Part shown: positions 1-8,375 of the stretch, in pieces | Layout: each line of letters begins with the position of its first letter | Numbering within the stretch: the first letter of the stretch is position 1 | Source: Brachionus koreanus | Taxonomy: Eukaryota > Rotifera > Eurotatoria > Ploima > Brachionidae | Direction: 5' to 3' | Length of the DNA stretch: 11,000 bases | Assembly: GCA_016987375.1 (NCBI GenBank) | Contig: PJRA01000005.1 | Span: forward strand, 3,673,144 to 3,684,143 | Made by a program: the position numbers and the translations under genes | Notes under the pieces: model-generated | Told to the model about the DNA's origin: nothing | The model's input: the letters and a program-made list of their open reading frames with translations, nothing else | The model's database searches: none

Positions 1-145
1 ATGGAGTTTTTTCATTATTTAAAAATCATAATTCTATTGAAAATAAATTCTTTACATCAGAAAAAAAACCAGAACTTAATATCATTTTTATTTTTTTGAG
101 ATATTCGCTTTTAATTTTTGTCCATTTACTTATGCATCGTTATTT

Positions 146-163
146 AAAATAAATAAATAAATA
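146..163 (+). repeat. (AAAT)n microsatellite, possible LINE tail
   Basis: A run of AAAT units lies directly before the reverse-transcriptase relic. LINEs of the CR1/L2/Jockey type often end in short A/T tandem repeats, so this may be the tail of another truncated element. It could also be ordinary simple sequence. Confidence 0.5.
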
Positions 164-175
164 GACAACAACTTG

Positions 176-464
176 AAAGCGTAGGCTGACGATAAAAAGA
201 TTATAACAATTATTAGAAATTTTTACTAGAACTATAAATTACAACTAGACATTGATTTTATTTGAAATTAGTCACAAGACTCGTCGGCTCAGCTTAATGG
301 CCGTAAAAGCTTAGAATATCAATACAAGATTGAGCCAAATGCGCTTAAAAAATGAGTGTGCGAAAGAGACCTCGGAATATATATCATAAATTACCTCAAA
401 TGGGAAACACAAGTAAATAACGTTAAGGCTAAAGCTAATAGCTAACAGCATCTATGGTATAGAA
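176..464 (+). pseudogene. Decayed LINE reverse transcriptase (copy 1, C-terminal half of the RT domain)
   Basis: Frame 2 of the + strand, read through its stop codons, shows the landmarks of a non-LTR retrotransposon reverse transcriptase. An ADD (185-193) is preceded by TAG exactly where the Tyr of the YADD catalytic box belongs. Then come KKIITIIRN and a KLQLDID segment, LNGRKSLEY (about 284-315), ERDLGIYI (362-385), NYLKW (389-403) and a KAKAN block ending near 443. In intact LINEs these motifs follow one another in this order (YADD, then the D-LGV and LKW-H region, then KAN-LG). In-frame stops occur at 182, in the stretch between the ADD and LNGRK blocks, and at 353. After KANS the match continues in another frame as IYG, indicating a frameshift near 443. 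The copy is dead and 5'-truncated. The family is inferred from motifs only (CR1/L2/Jockey-like); a clade cannot be assigned here. Confidence 0.72.
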
Positions 465-470
465 ATAAAT

Positions 471-688
471 ATGAGAAGTCCAGTGTTCTTAGCTGCTAAG
501 AAATTAAGACTAAATGATAATAATAAAATGATCTATATCAGTCCAGACCTAACAGAGACAGAAAGAAAATTGGATAATGAACTTCTACAAAAAAGGAACA
601 AGTTGTATAAAGAACTCGGTGAAAACTCGCCCTTTCGATACTGTTTTCGTGGAAATCAAGTCCAGAGATTCAACAAGAGAAAATAATG
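471..688 (+). pseudogene. ORF1-like LINE fragment or small hypothetical protein (71 aa)
   Basis: An intact 71-codon frame beginning ATG and ending TAA (686-688 region). It is hydrophilic and basic. The core IYISPDLTETERKLDNELL, followed by a KRNKLYKEL helix and a final FRGNQVQRF strand, resembles the C-terminal nucleic-acid-binding part of LINE ORF1 proteins, which carry a D-L-T-ER pattern followed by a helix and an R-G-x-I/V strand. In a LINE, ORF1 lies 5' of ORF2, yet here it follows an ORF2 remnant on the same strand. It is therefore probably a separate truncated copy joined to the first. The frame stays open upstream to about 417, where a TAA occurs, so the ATG at 471 is not necessarily a native start. 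AATAAA-like signals lie downstream (about 783-790, 808-813). The family call comes from pattern recognition without alignment. Confidence 0.42.
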
Positions 689-832
689 ATTATGAAAGAG
701 AAAATAGTGGTTAACATTTGAAATACATTTAAATTTCATTTTTAGATTTAGAAAAAGATAATTTAATTTTATTACTTTATTTGAATAAATGGTAAAAAAT
801 ATATTAAATAAAATATTTTGAATTTAATGAAA

Positions 833-1155
833 TTAAAGGCTTTTTCTCATTTTGTTTTTAAAAAATCTACTTAAATTTTTTTTATTCAATATTAAATTCT
901 TTCTCTGACTAATTTTTGTCACTTGCTTGACCAACTTGAGTCTGTGTTCTCGAACGTTATTTGCTGGGCCTTCAATTAATAGTGAAATTACTAACTTATT
1001 CGGATTGTGCCGATCTACCTTGATTAAACCACCATTGATCTTGAAGTACTCAAATGTTCTTTGTAATTGATTTTGCGATCTAATTTTATACCAATGATCG
1101 AAATGTTGATAAGTTCGACTATGGTACTTATGAAAGAAGCTTAAATATTCATGCC
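833..1155 (-). CDS. Unrecognised terminal exon-like coding block (about 107 aa, no start codon)
   Basis: On the minus strand the sequence TACAG at 1160-1156 could be a splice acceptor. The frame after it stays open for about 107 codons to TAA at 835-833. It begins GHEYLSFFHKYHSRTYQHF, continues through DHWYKIRSQNQLQRTFEYF and INGGLIKVDRHNPNKLVIS to EGPANNVREHRLKLVKQV, and ends in a basic tail. Composition is clearly richer in G/C than the flanks and the residue mix is that of a real globular protein (aromatic, His and charged residues evenly spread). There is no in-frame ATG until near the end, and an in-frame TAA lies just before the putative acceptor (1171-1169), so it would have to be a last exon or a severed gene fragment. 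A polyadenylation-type AATAAA follows at 781-776. Upstream exons on this strand would have to lie beyond the peroxidase gene, which makes a stranded fragment more likely. I do not recognise the family. Confidence 0.5.
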
Positions 1156-1210
1156 CTGTATTTTTTTTTTAAATCAATGAATAAACAATTAACAGAAAAT
1201 TTTTTAAATT

Positions 1211-1216
1211 TTTATT
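1211..1216 (-). promoter_or_regulatory. Candidate poly(A) signal of the peroxidase gene
   Basis: AATAAA on the minus strand about 120 nt after the peroxidase stop codon. In sequence this AT-rich the hexamer occurs often by chance, so only its position supports it. Confidence 0.35.
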
Positions 1217-1334
1217 TGATGATCTGAATAAATCTAAAATTCAAATTATTCTTTAAATATCAAAATAAATTTAAAAAATAATATCTAACAAAAAAAATAT
1301 AAACTTTAAAAATTTGTTAAATTTTAAGAAATTT

Positions 1335-3591
1335 TCACAATTCACCGGTCCATTTTGACAAATCTACTTGATCTTTCAAAGTAGAGCAATCAACATTTGG
1401 ATTTGAATCTGATGGTGTAAAGAAAACGTTTTCTGCTATTTCTGTTATTATGTAATTATTACAGATAAGGCCAGCCAACGTTATTTTCTTTATTTCAGTC
1501 AATTGTTCTAAAATAGAATTTGATCAAAAATTGAAAAAAATCAAAATGAGAGCTACCTAAACTAAAAGCACCAGGATTAACACTCGGACCATTTTCGTAA
1601 TAAAATCTATCTGAATTTTTCAAATCTCTAAATTGTTCCATTATTAAACAGGCAAAAGTAGGTGCAGCTAAATAAGAGTCAGAGGTTTTTAGTTCTAACA
1701 ATGCTCCAGCATACAAGTCAACATCAGCTACATCTCTAATTTAAAATAAAATAAAAATTTTTTTTTTGAAATTTCTATATCTCACGCATAAACATTCGAT
1801 AGCCAATTTCTTCTTTTAGGACCTATTAGATTGGCCAAATCAGGGAATGAAGTAACATCTGTTCCATGACAATATTTTACATAATCAATATATGGTCTCA
1901 AGCCATGATCTCGGCCCCTATGAATATTTGTGGCAAGCAAATCATGAGCTGAAAAAACTCCATTCGTTGTCTGTGCAAACAAGTTGTTTTGAAGTTGCAA
2001 GCCAAAGCTTCCAAATTTCCAGCAATTATCGCTCATCAATCCTTTGAATATTGAATAAATTCCCTCTCCTCTATTGTCATAAGCCAAATCTGATTTAAAT
2101 TCTAAATCGGTAAAATTTATAAAAGCCAATCGTGTATCATCAGTTTTGAATCTATTAAATTTATCTCTTATTAATGAATGACCAAACCTAAAAGCAGCAG
2201 TAGAAAATTCATTAGTTAAAGCCGGATTTTTCTAAAATTAAAATAAAAATTTTAGATTTTTTTTTTATATAATTTTTTTTTTAAATTACCGAACTATCAT
2301 AGCCAGTATAGTATTCGGTGTTATCCAAATCTGGTGACCAATCTCTGCTTCCATTAATCATCGGAACCCATTCATTGTATACTATGTGTTGTAAAAGTCC
2401 AATTACAATTCGTCTAGTTTCTTGATACAGCTCTTCGTCGGTCCATGTTGGATTATTTGATGCCAAAATACCAGCTATTCTGTTATGCTCTCTCATGAAT
2501 AGTGTATGTATACTAACTAATCCTAAATTTTCACTTGTTCTGTATTCACCAGCCAAAAAACAGTTGTAAGTTGGGTCTGTAGATGAGCTGCAAGTATCGC
2601 CTGACAAGGGCAAATAATCTCCATCAGTGACTTGTACATTGGCTGAATTAACTGGTTCACTGGTAGTCAATAGACCTCCTGAAAAAGTCCTTAATTCATC
2701 AGCCCGTTCTTGGTCAATGCCGTATATACCTGAACCATCAATGAAAGATGACAAAAGATTAAGCTGCTCTCTGTAAGACAAATTGCAGTTAAAGTCTGGA
2801 AATGATGCACTTGATCGTGTAAACTTCATACAGTCTTGATTCAGGTATTGATCACCATCAGGCCAATCAAGAGGCAAACAGTCCGAGTCCGTGGATCCAC
2901 AAGGACAATCGAGTTCAACACCATCTGAATCGGTAGTAGCTGATGTGCCAGACATATCATGTATTAAAAATTGACCAAAAATTGCATAAATATGTGATAC
3001 TTCATTTTCATGAACGCCCACATCTGGAGGCGGTGAAATAACTAGGCTTATTGTTCTAGGATGAGGTAAATCGTTACCATTGACAGATAAACTTCTTGCT
3101 GAATTGAAGCCATCTTCATAAGCTACAGACAAAACTCTTTGATAAGGCGTGTTTGCAGCTCCATAAAGGGGATTTTCTTTGTTATTGCATGAACCATTGA
3201 CAGATCTGTATTTGTAAGTGAAATCACAAGTTACATCAGTGTAAGGACAATATTGGGAATCTATGGTTAAATCGGTACCAGTTGATCTTGCTGATGTTGA
3301 ATTAAGTGCTGTTTGGATTGCTAAAGAAGTCACTTGATTAATAAAATAAGCGTCAGTTGATGATTGTCTCATGTTAGATTGCATTTTTGATCTATTTCTT
3401 TTTATTTTTCGTGACAATTTTGTTCTGTTTCTTCCAAAAAGTGTCTTTAAGTCCGAGTTAAGTTTTTGTTGTCGTTCACTAAGAGAATTTTCTCTTGTTG
3501 TGGTTCTCCTTGGTCGACATTTTGCCAAGGTATCGTCAACCATAACTCCGATTAGGGCTATCAAAAAAAATGTATTCAAAAAATGGCGCAT
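1335..3591 (-). CDS. Secreted animal haem peroxidase (peroxinectin/chorion-peroxidase type), four exons, 699 aa
   Basis: Exons are 3591-2290, 2231-1786, 1735-1557 and 1507-1335. Introns are 58, 50 and 49 nt, all GT-AG, in phases 0, 2 and 1; the exons total exactly 700 codons including TGA. Family members use H2O2 to oxidise halides or tyrosines, outside the cell or in the secretory pathway. Residues 1-23 form a signal peptide; 24-78 is a basic, dibasic-rich propeptide-like stretch. The peroxidase domain runs from about 115 (CNN..NP.YGAA) to the C-terminal LSKWT. Visible residues are distal Gln207 and His211, Ca2+ ligand Asp212, the Ca2+ loop SSFIDGS at 281-287, catalytic Arg351 and haem-ester Glu354 (RTSE), TLFMREHNR, proximal His452 (FRFGHSL) and Asn536 (NIHRGRDHGL). 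The second haem-ester Asp, normally just before the distal His, is Ile210. Several N-glycosylation sequons are present (Asn55, 97, 132, 270, 413, 473). There are no immunoglobulin, LRR or ShK domains, so it is not peroxidasin. The splice sites were read by eye but every junction restores a conserved motif. Confidence 0.94.
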
Positions 3592-3630
3592 TGAATTTTT
3601 TTGTTGAAAAAAACTTTTTCATTCAACTCA

Positions 3631-3640
3631 AATTTATAAG
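3631..3640 (-). promoter_or_regulatory. TATA-like element of the peroxidase gene
   Basis: The minus strand reads CTTATAAATT about 40 nt before the peroxidase ATG at 3591. A start site about 30 nt downstream would give a 5' UTR of 10-20 nt and would exclude the out-of-frame ATG at 3623-3621. The background is AT-rich, so this rests on position. Confidence 0.35.
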
Positions 3641-3641
3641 C

Positions 3642-4140
3642 GAAAATTTCAATCAAATGAACTCTTCAGAAGTTTGTGTTTTAGTTATTTTACATGAAAT
3701 GTATTCAAAATTAATTTCAAAGTATAATTAAAATTTTAAATTTTGTTTTTAATTATCTTTCTAATTCTATACAAATTTTGGAAACTAATTTTATTTTTGA
3801 AAACCAATTCTAATGGAAAAACTAAAACTTTTTTGTTTTTTGCTTTGAACTCTTTAAACTCAATTATAAAATATCATGCTTTTTTAGAAAACATGATAAA
3901 TAAAATCAAATAAAAATTAAATCAACCACTTTATTTGGATAGAAATATATTAAAATAATTGATTGACTTCTATTGTCTTTAAAATCTATTTTAGCATTTA
4001 TTCATTTTAAATTAGTAAATTACTATAAAATGTTATATATTTATTCAATTTTAAATAAGCATCTTTTATTTTAGTATATTATAAATTTGATAAATAAAAA
4101 TATAACAGGTCAGTCATAATGTTTAAAAATAAAAATTTAG
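3642..4140. other. AT-rich spacer upstream of the peroxidase gene
   Basis: No open frame of note, repeat or RNA gene seen. It presumably includes the upstream regulatory DNA of the peroxidase gene, but no site can be named. Confidence 0.6.
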
Positions 4141-4179
4141 TCATAAAAATTTAAGGTCGGGTACACTTGACTCAAAAGG

Positions 4180-4240
4180 TAACAGTTGTGTCTCCGGGTT
4201 TAGAGCGCTATTTGCATGCAAGGATCCAAACCTAACATAA
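4180..4240 (+). ncRNA. tRNA-Ala-like relic, possibly the head of a SINE
   Basis: Two stretches match the conserved parts of eukaryotic tRNA-Ala(UGC): TAGAGCGC at 4201-4208 (the D-arm end) and TTTGCATG at 4211-4218 (the anticodon region). GGATCCAAACC at 4222-4232 fits the Pol III B box (GGWTCRANNCC) at all but one position. The A-box region (about 4189-4200) is degraded, the spacing is two bases short and the acceptor ends do not pair, so this is not a working tRNA. An A-rich run follows from 4238. It could be a decayed tRNA-derived SINE, a tRNA pseudogene or chance; the local G/C island in A/T-rich DNA supports a derived element. Confidence 0.35.
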
Positions 4241-4244
4241 AAAA

Positions 4245-5175
4245 ATATACAAGAACAATGTTATAATAAGAGTGTGAAATTTCAGCTCTGTCCGAATATA
4301 TGTTCATATTTTAATCTAGGTTTGAAAAACTTGGTTGAATCGAAATTATTCTTTTAATTTAAAAAAAAAATTAATTGAGCGATTTATAGAATTTTACCTA
4401 AAAGAAAACAAAAAAGCACTATTCCTTGCATTCATTTTTTGAAATAATTAAAAAAATAGAAAATCAAAAGTTAACTTTTCCAACCAGGAAACTCTACATA
4501 AAAATGTCGAGTAAACAAAAAATGTTTTTTTCAAACCAAAAATTTGCTTTTTCAATTTTTTTCAAGGAAAACTAATTTAAAATTAAGTCATTGAGCAAAA
4601 AATGGTAATTTAATTTTTTTTCAAAATTTTATTATTAAAAACTTAATTATTTTTAAGAGAAAAAGAAAACAAGTTTTGCGAGAAAATTTGAATAAAAAAA
4701 AATAATATTTTTAGATTCAAGTCTTTGCATTGTACAAATCCCTAAAGTTTTTTTACAGATTATATAGCTTAAAAGAAACTCTGAAACCTTTTTTTTTAAA
4801 TTAAAATAACCAAAATTTGACACTTTGAATTTTGGCACAAAAAAACAAAATTTTTTTGAAAATTTTCCATTTCTGGGAATACTTTATAAACAATAATAAA
4901 TTGAGAATAATAATAAACATACAAAACTGATGGATTCAATCGATCATCAAAAAAATGAAGGTGTTTTCTGAAATTCAGTTTTTCAATTTAATCAATAGAT
5001 ATGAAAGGATGGTATTAAAGTTATTATAATCAAAATCAATTTAAATAAAAAATTAAATAAAATTTCTTATCAACAACAATTTGAAACTTCCTTTATTCTC
5101 ATATATCTTATAAAGAATAAATAAATTCAAATCTATTATTAAAAATAAATATTTTAAATAAAATTTGATTTTTGG
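4245..5175. other. AT-rich spacer without visible genes
   Basis: Only short, low-complexity frames rich in Phe, Lys, Asn and Ile occur (for example on the minus strand at 4653-4838). These are what A/T homopolymer runs produce by chance. No structured element stood out. Confidence 0.6.
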
Positions 5176-5178
5176 AAA

Positions 5179-5230
5179 TCTGATGAATAGTCCTAAAGAT
5201 AAAGGGCATCAGAAATATGTCAAATTGACA
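5179..5230. repeat. Two adjacent inverted repeats
   Basis: TCTGATG at 5179-5185 pairs with CATCAGA at 5207-5213, enclosing a 21-nt loop. Directly after it TGTCAA at 5218-5223 and TTGACA at 5225-5230 form a 13-nt palindrome around one base. The block is richer in G/C than its surroundings. Its function is unknown. Confidence 0.4.
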
Positions 5231-5242
5231 CCTGTCCAGAGT

Positions 5243-5280
5243 GCATTGTATAGCTCAGGTTTAGCACGAGTTCTTTTTTT
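5243..5280 (+). ncRNA. tRNA 5'-half-like sequence with A box and T run
   Basis: TAGCTCAGGTTTAGCA at 5251-5266 resembles the Pol III A box and D arm of tRNAs. It is preceded by seven to eight bases that could be an acceptor strand and followed within 10 nt by a T7 run (5274-5280) that could end Pol III transcription. No anticodon arm or B box follows. At most it is a truncated tRNA or SINE relic. Confidence 0.22.
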
Positions 5281-5284
5281 ACCA

Positions 5285-7270
5285 AAATAAAGTGTCTTAG
5301 CATTATTAGGAATTTTAGTGTGTGTATACTAAAAAGCAAACCGTATTTCATCTAATACAAGTAACCACAAATAGAAGAAACTTGTTAGTATTTGAGCCAA
5401 AAATTTCCCTGTATTAAAGGAAAATAATTTCTTGTTTCCAATAAAAATAAAAAGGAAAAGTTTTTTTATTTAAGTCACTTTTTAAGACTGAAATATTTTT
5501 GAATAGAAGAAACAACTTAATGACGGAATTTTCTTTTATTTGATGAAATACAGTAATTTTTTTTTAAATACGAATCTTTGACTTGGTGTGGTTTCTGATC
5601 ACTAAAAAAGACTGCATTTGATTTGGATGACACTATAAAATATCTATAAGTTAGGATTAAAAATTCAAATTTTTGAAGAAAAATTTTATTTTTATTGAGA
5701 AAAAAAATATTTTTTTTTTAAAATTTTTGATGAAAATAAAAATTGCATTTCGATGGAAAATTTCGTTACATAAAATTTTATAATTATAATTATTATCATT
5801 CAGATTATTTTTCCCTTGATCTCTCAAAGGTCAAGTCCTATGAGAAAAATTTTGTGACCATTTTATGCTCATAAGTATGCTTTTAAAGAAAAATCAAATG
5901 ACTATGAATTAATCTGTTAACCTGTAAATATTATCCGACAACTTTATTCAAAAAAATTTGAATAAATTTAATCTCAATATAGATTATTTTAATTACATAA
6001 TATTATCTCAGTATGCGTGTAATCATATGGTTCAATGAGGAATTAAAATATAATTACATACCTAATCAAATCTATTGTGTCTTTTGTGAGAAAAAAAAAG
6101 ACCAAAATATTTCCCTTTATTTATAATAAGGCTGAATTTAGTGTTGCTAACTGAAATCTCTGCGAAGCTTAGCTTTGATTTTATTTTGCTATGGGTAATT
6201 TAATTATTTTCCGCACTTTTTCAAGTTTCAAAAAGTCATTTAAAATAAAAACCCTTGAGAAGTATTTTCCTGAAATTGAGAGTAAAGCTAACATTTTTTT
6301 TTATATTGAACTAATTTCAAGAAAAAAAAGCAATTATTACTTTGAAGTTATTCAAGTGGAACTTTTTAAATCGAGTATTTAAGGGTGTTAATTTAAAAAA
6401 TAAATCAAAAGTCAATACTAAATCAGTGATTAATAATTTATGCATGTTGATATTGAATTTAAAAAAATAATTGGAAAATAGAGATAAACATTAAGGTTAA
6501 GAATATGAAAATTAAATTTTTTAAATGTTAAAATTTAAGAAATAAAGAGCGTATTGTCAACTTGAAGAATTCAAGCGGTCTAGATTAAGCGAACATCTTT
6601 TTCAAGGGTCATGTTTTGAATTCAGGTTGTAAAGCTTTTTTTCATCTTTATCTTTAAGTTTTATCTAAAACAAAAAAAAAAAAAAAAACAAGGTAGTAAA
6701 GTAATAAATTTTTTAGATTTAAATTATTGATTTTTTTTATTGTCACAAGTTTAATTAGATTTAAATTTTTAAATTTAGTCACGAGTCTGAAATAATTTGT
6801 TGTTTAGCATGACATTTTTATTTGAAGCCGGAAAAATAGTACGCTTTCTAATTCTTTCCATTTGGCACTATTTCTAAATTTAAAAAAATTGATTTCTCGG
6901 GATTTCAAGACAAACAAATCGATATTAGTCCCCACGCGTACCTGAAATTCCGATCACTACTTGAATTTTTCAGTATCCAAACAATTTCAAGTGTTTTTCC
7001 TAGCTATCACGTTTCATCGAATTATTAAAAATATCCAACTTTCCCATTTGCATAACCCGGTAAAAAAAAAATTGGGTTTCTCTCAAAGGCTTCTGATAAC
7101 AAATATTTTAAACTATTTTTCTTTCTCTCAGTCGAACAGTTTTTAATTTCTTTAATTAAATATTTACCAAAAAATCATAGAAAAACTAATATTTGAACGA
7201 ACATAAAATCACCTGCTAAGTCAAATCATTTTAAGTTACCTTAGTTACTAAATTTTAGAATTTTAGCTTT
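5285..7270. other. Long AT-rich spacer without a convincing gene
   Basis: About 2 kb in which I find no supportable gene. Short frames at 6191-6382 and 6961-7146 have A/T-driven composition, and no splice pattern links them to anything. The stretch 6895-6960 is more G/C-rich than average but shows stops in every frame within about 60 codons. A run of 17 A lies at 6672-6688. Confidence 0.6.
6672..6688 (+). repeat. Poly(A) run of 17
   Basis: A pure run of 17 A flanked by C on both sides. It could be the tail of a retroposed sequence inserted on the + strand, but no recognisable gene copy precedes it and no target-site duplication was evident. Confidence 0.4.
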
Positions 7271-7272
7271 TT

Positions 7273-7308
7273 TTTAGTATATAAAATGAGTTTGAGAAAA
7301 TGAATTGC
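7273..7308 (+). promoter_or_regulatory. Core promoter of the death-domain gene with TATA box (copy 1 of a 36-nt repeat)
   Basis: TATATAAAA at 7278-7286 is a strong TATA box 43 nt before the ATG at 7321. A start about 30 nt downstream would fall near 7308, giving a very short leader and excluding the ATGs at 7286 and 7300. If transcription began upstream, ATG 7286 would open a five-codon frame whose TGA (7301-7303) overlaps ATG 7300. The same 36 nt recur exactly at 8446-8481. Confidence 0.55.
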
Positions 7309-7320
7309 TGCTCGCATCGA

Positions 7321-8073
7321 ATGCCTCTGTCTCTGATTAAAGTCAAACGAAGCTTAGAGCTAGATGATGAATCAGGTATGGAAAATAAGAAAAAATTTTG
7401 TTTGGGAAGATTTTTATTTTAATAATAATCTCAAAATTTAGACTCGTGTTGGCGAGAAATAAAGAAGAAAAAGCTCGGCTCAACCGAACTATCCGAACTG
7501 AGCTTATGGAAGTTGGCAAATAGGCACGAAAATTTGCTACAATGGAAAAATTTAGCATGTCAACTTGGACTTAAGAAATCTGAAATTCAGGAAATTGAGA
7601 GCAAATTTAAATTGAAAGATGGCTTGGTCGAGTGTTTGTACCAGGTTTTTCTAAAATGGAGACTAAAAAGTGTAGACGCGTGCAATATCAAGTATTTAGA
7701 GTCAAAATTAGATCTTTGCGATTTTGATGAAAACAAATGTGAAGAAGTGTTGAGCGCCTATGAACATTTATTTTTTACTAATCAAACAAAATTGGAAGAT
7801 ATAAAGCCTTGTGATAAAGCTTTATGGGAGATATCAGAGCATGTTTGCGTGGAATGGAAGTCCATAGCTCGTTATTTGGGTCTAAACGAGTCAGATATTT
7901 GTGAAATTGAAATAAAATACTTATTTAAAGACGGCTTGAGAGAATGCTGCTATCAAGTTCTTTTGAAATGGTCGCACAAAACTAACAATTTTAATTTAAA
8001 GTCTCTCTGTCTTTGTCTAATACAGCAATCATTCAACTACTATGTTAAAAAATTAATGGAAATGTTTGTTTGA
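7321..8073 (+). CDS. Tandem death-domain protein, two exons, 228 aa
   Basis: Exon 1 is 7321-7375; a 66-nt intron (GTATGG...TTTAG, 7376-7441, phase 1) follows; exon 2 is 7442-8073, ending TGA. Residues 1-30 are polar and basic (REIKKKKLG). Two death-fold domains follow, at about 33-115 and 135-226. Each carries the death-domain core W-K-x-(L/I)-A-x-x-L-G-L-x-x-S-x-I-x-(E)-I-E, then KDGL.EC.YQV.LKW. From Trp53 to Trp91 and Trp157 to Trp195 the repeats align without gaps at an offset of 104 residues, with 24 of 39 positions identical, so they arose by internal duplication. Death domains make homotypic six-helix contacts in adaptors such as FADD, MyD88 and TRADD. With no catalytic, membrane or DED/TIR segment, this would be a cytoplasmic adaptor or decoy, a function inferred from the fold alone. 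An in-frame ATG at 7300 would add seven residues; 7321 is preferred because of the TATA position. Confidence 0.88.
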
Positions 8074-8122
8074 AAATTGTCAAATACAAATTTTGTTCAA
8101 TATTATTTATTTACTTTATTCC

Positions 8123-8148
8123 TTATCTGAGTCCGTCCAATCAGATAA
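8123..8148 (+). other. 3' UTR hairpin of the death-domain gene
   Basis: TTATCTGA (8123-8130) and TCAGATAA (8141-8148) are perfect complements around a 10-nt loop, GTCCGTCCAA. The hairpin is 50 nt after the stop codon. It may influence mRNA stability or 3' processing, but there is no match to a known element such as the histone stem-loop. Confidence 0.4.
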
Positions 8149-8273
8149 TTGATTATAAATATTTTTTTTTTATTGTTTTTTGTTTGTGAAATATATGTAA
8201 AATTTTATATTTGATATCAAATTTATCTTTTTTTTTTTTAAATTAATTATCTACTTGCATTACTTTATTCATA

Positions 8274-8279
8274 AATAAA
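8274..8279 (+). promoter_or_regulatory. Candidate poly(A) signal of the death-domain gene
   Basis: AATAAA about 200 nt after the stop codon, on the coding strand. It is the first canonical hexamer downstream that I could find. Chance occurrence is common in such DNA. Confidence 0.35.
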
Positions 8280-8375
8280 ATAATCTAAAATATTTGAGTT
8301 TTTTTGAAAATATAATCATATTTTGCACGGAAATGAACATTTTTTTAAAATTCTAAAAGTTTTTTTTAACATTAG

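Noticed and set aside
1335..3591. Joint pathway between the peroxidase and the death-domain protein
   Set aside because: Opposite strands, nearly 4 kb apart with repeat debris between them, and no shared promoter element; adjacency alone is not evidence in such a genome.
3371..3607. 78-codon + strand frame opposite the 5' end of the peroxidase gene
   Set aside because: It is the antisense shadow of the peroxidase first exon, whose signal peptide and conserved motifs on the other strand explain the open frame.
4653..4838. 61-codon minus-strand frame
   Set aside because: Its Phe/Lys/Ser/Ile-rich, low-complexity composition comes from A/T runs; there are no splice partners or motifs.
5180..5214. 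Possible hammerhead ribozyme core (CTGATGA followed 27 nt later by GAAA)
   Set aside because: The stem II positions next to CTGATGA and GAAA do not pair, no suitable cleavage site with stems I and III was found, and CTGATG instead pairs with CATCAG in a simple hairpin.
6191..6382. 63-codon + strand frame
   Set aside because: It begins with ATG and looks slightly protein-like, but composition follows the A/T background, no motif or splice site links it to other exons, and the length is within chance for 11 kb.
6961..7146. 61-codon + strand frame, with another open frame overlapping it (about 6850-7030)
   Set aside because: Two overlapping frames of similar length, neither with recognisable features; chance in a locally less A/T-rich stretch.
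7286..7303. Five-codon upstream reading frame overlapping an ATG of the death-domain gene
   Set aside because: The ATG lies at the edge of the TATA box, so transcription most likely starts downstream of it; kept only as a remark in the promoter entry.
7343..7558. 71-codon minus-strand frame over the start of the death-domain gene
   Set aside because: It overlaps exon 1, the intron and exon 2 of a well-supported gene on the other strand and has no domain-like content.
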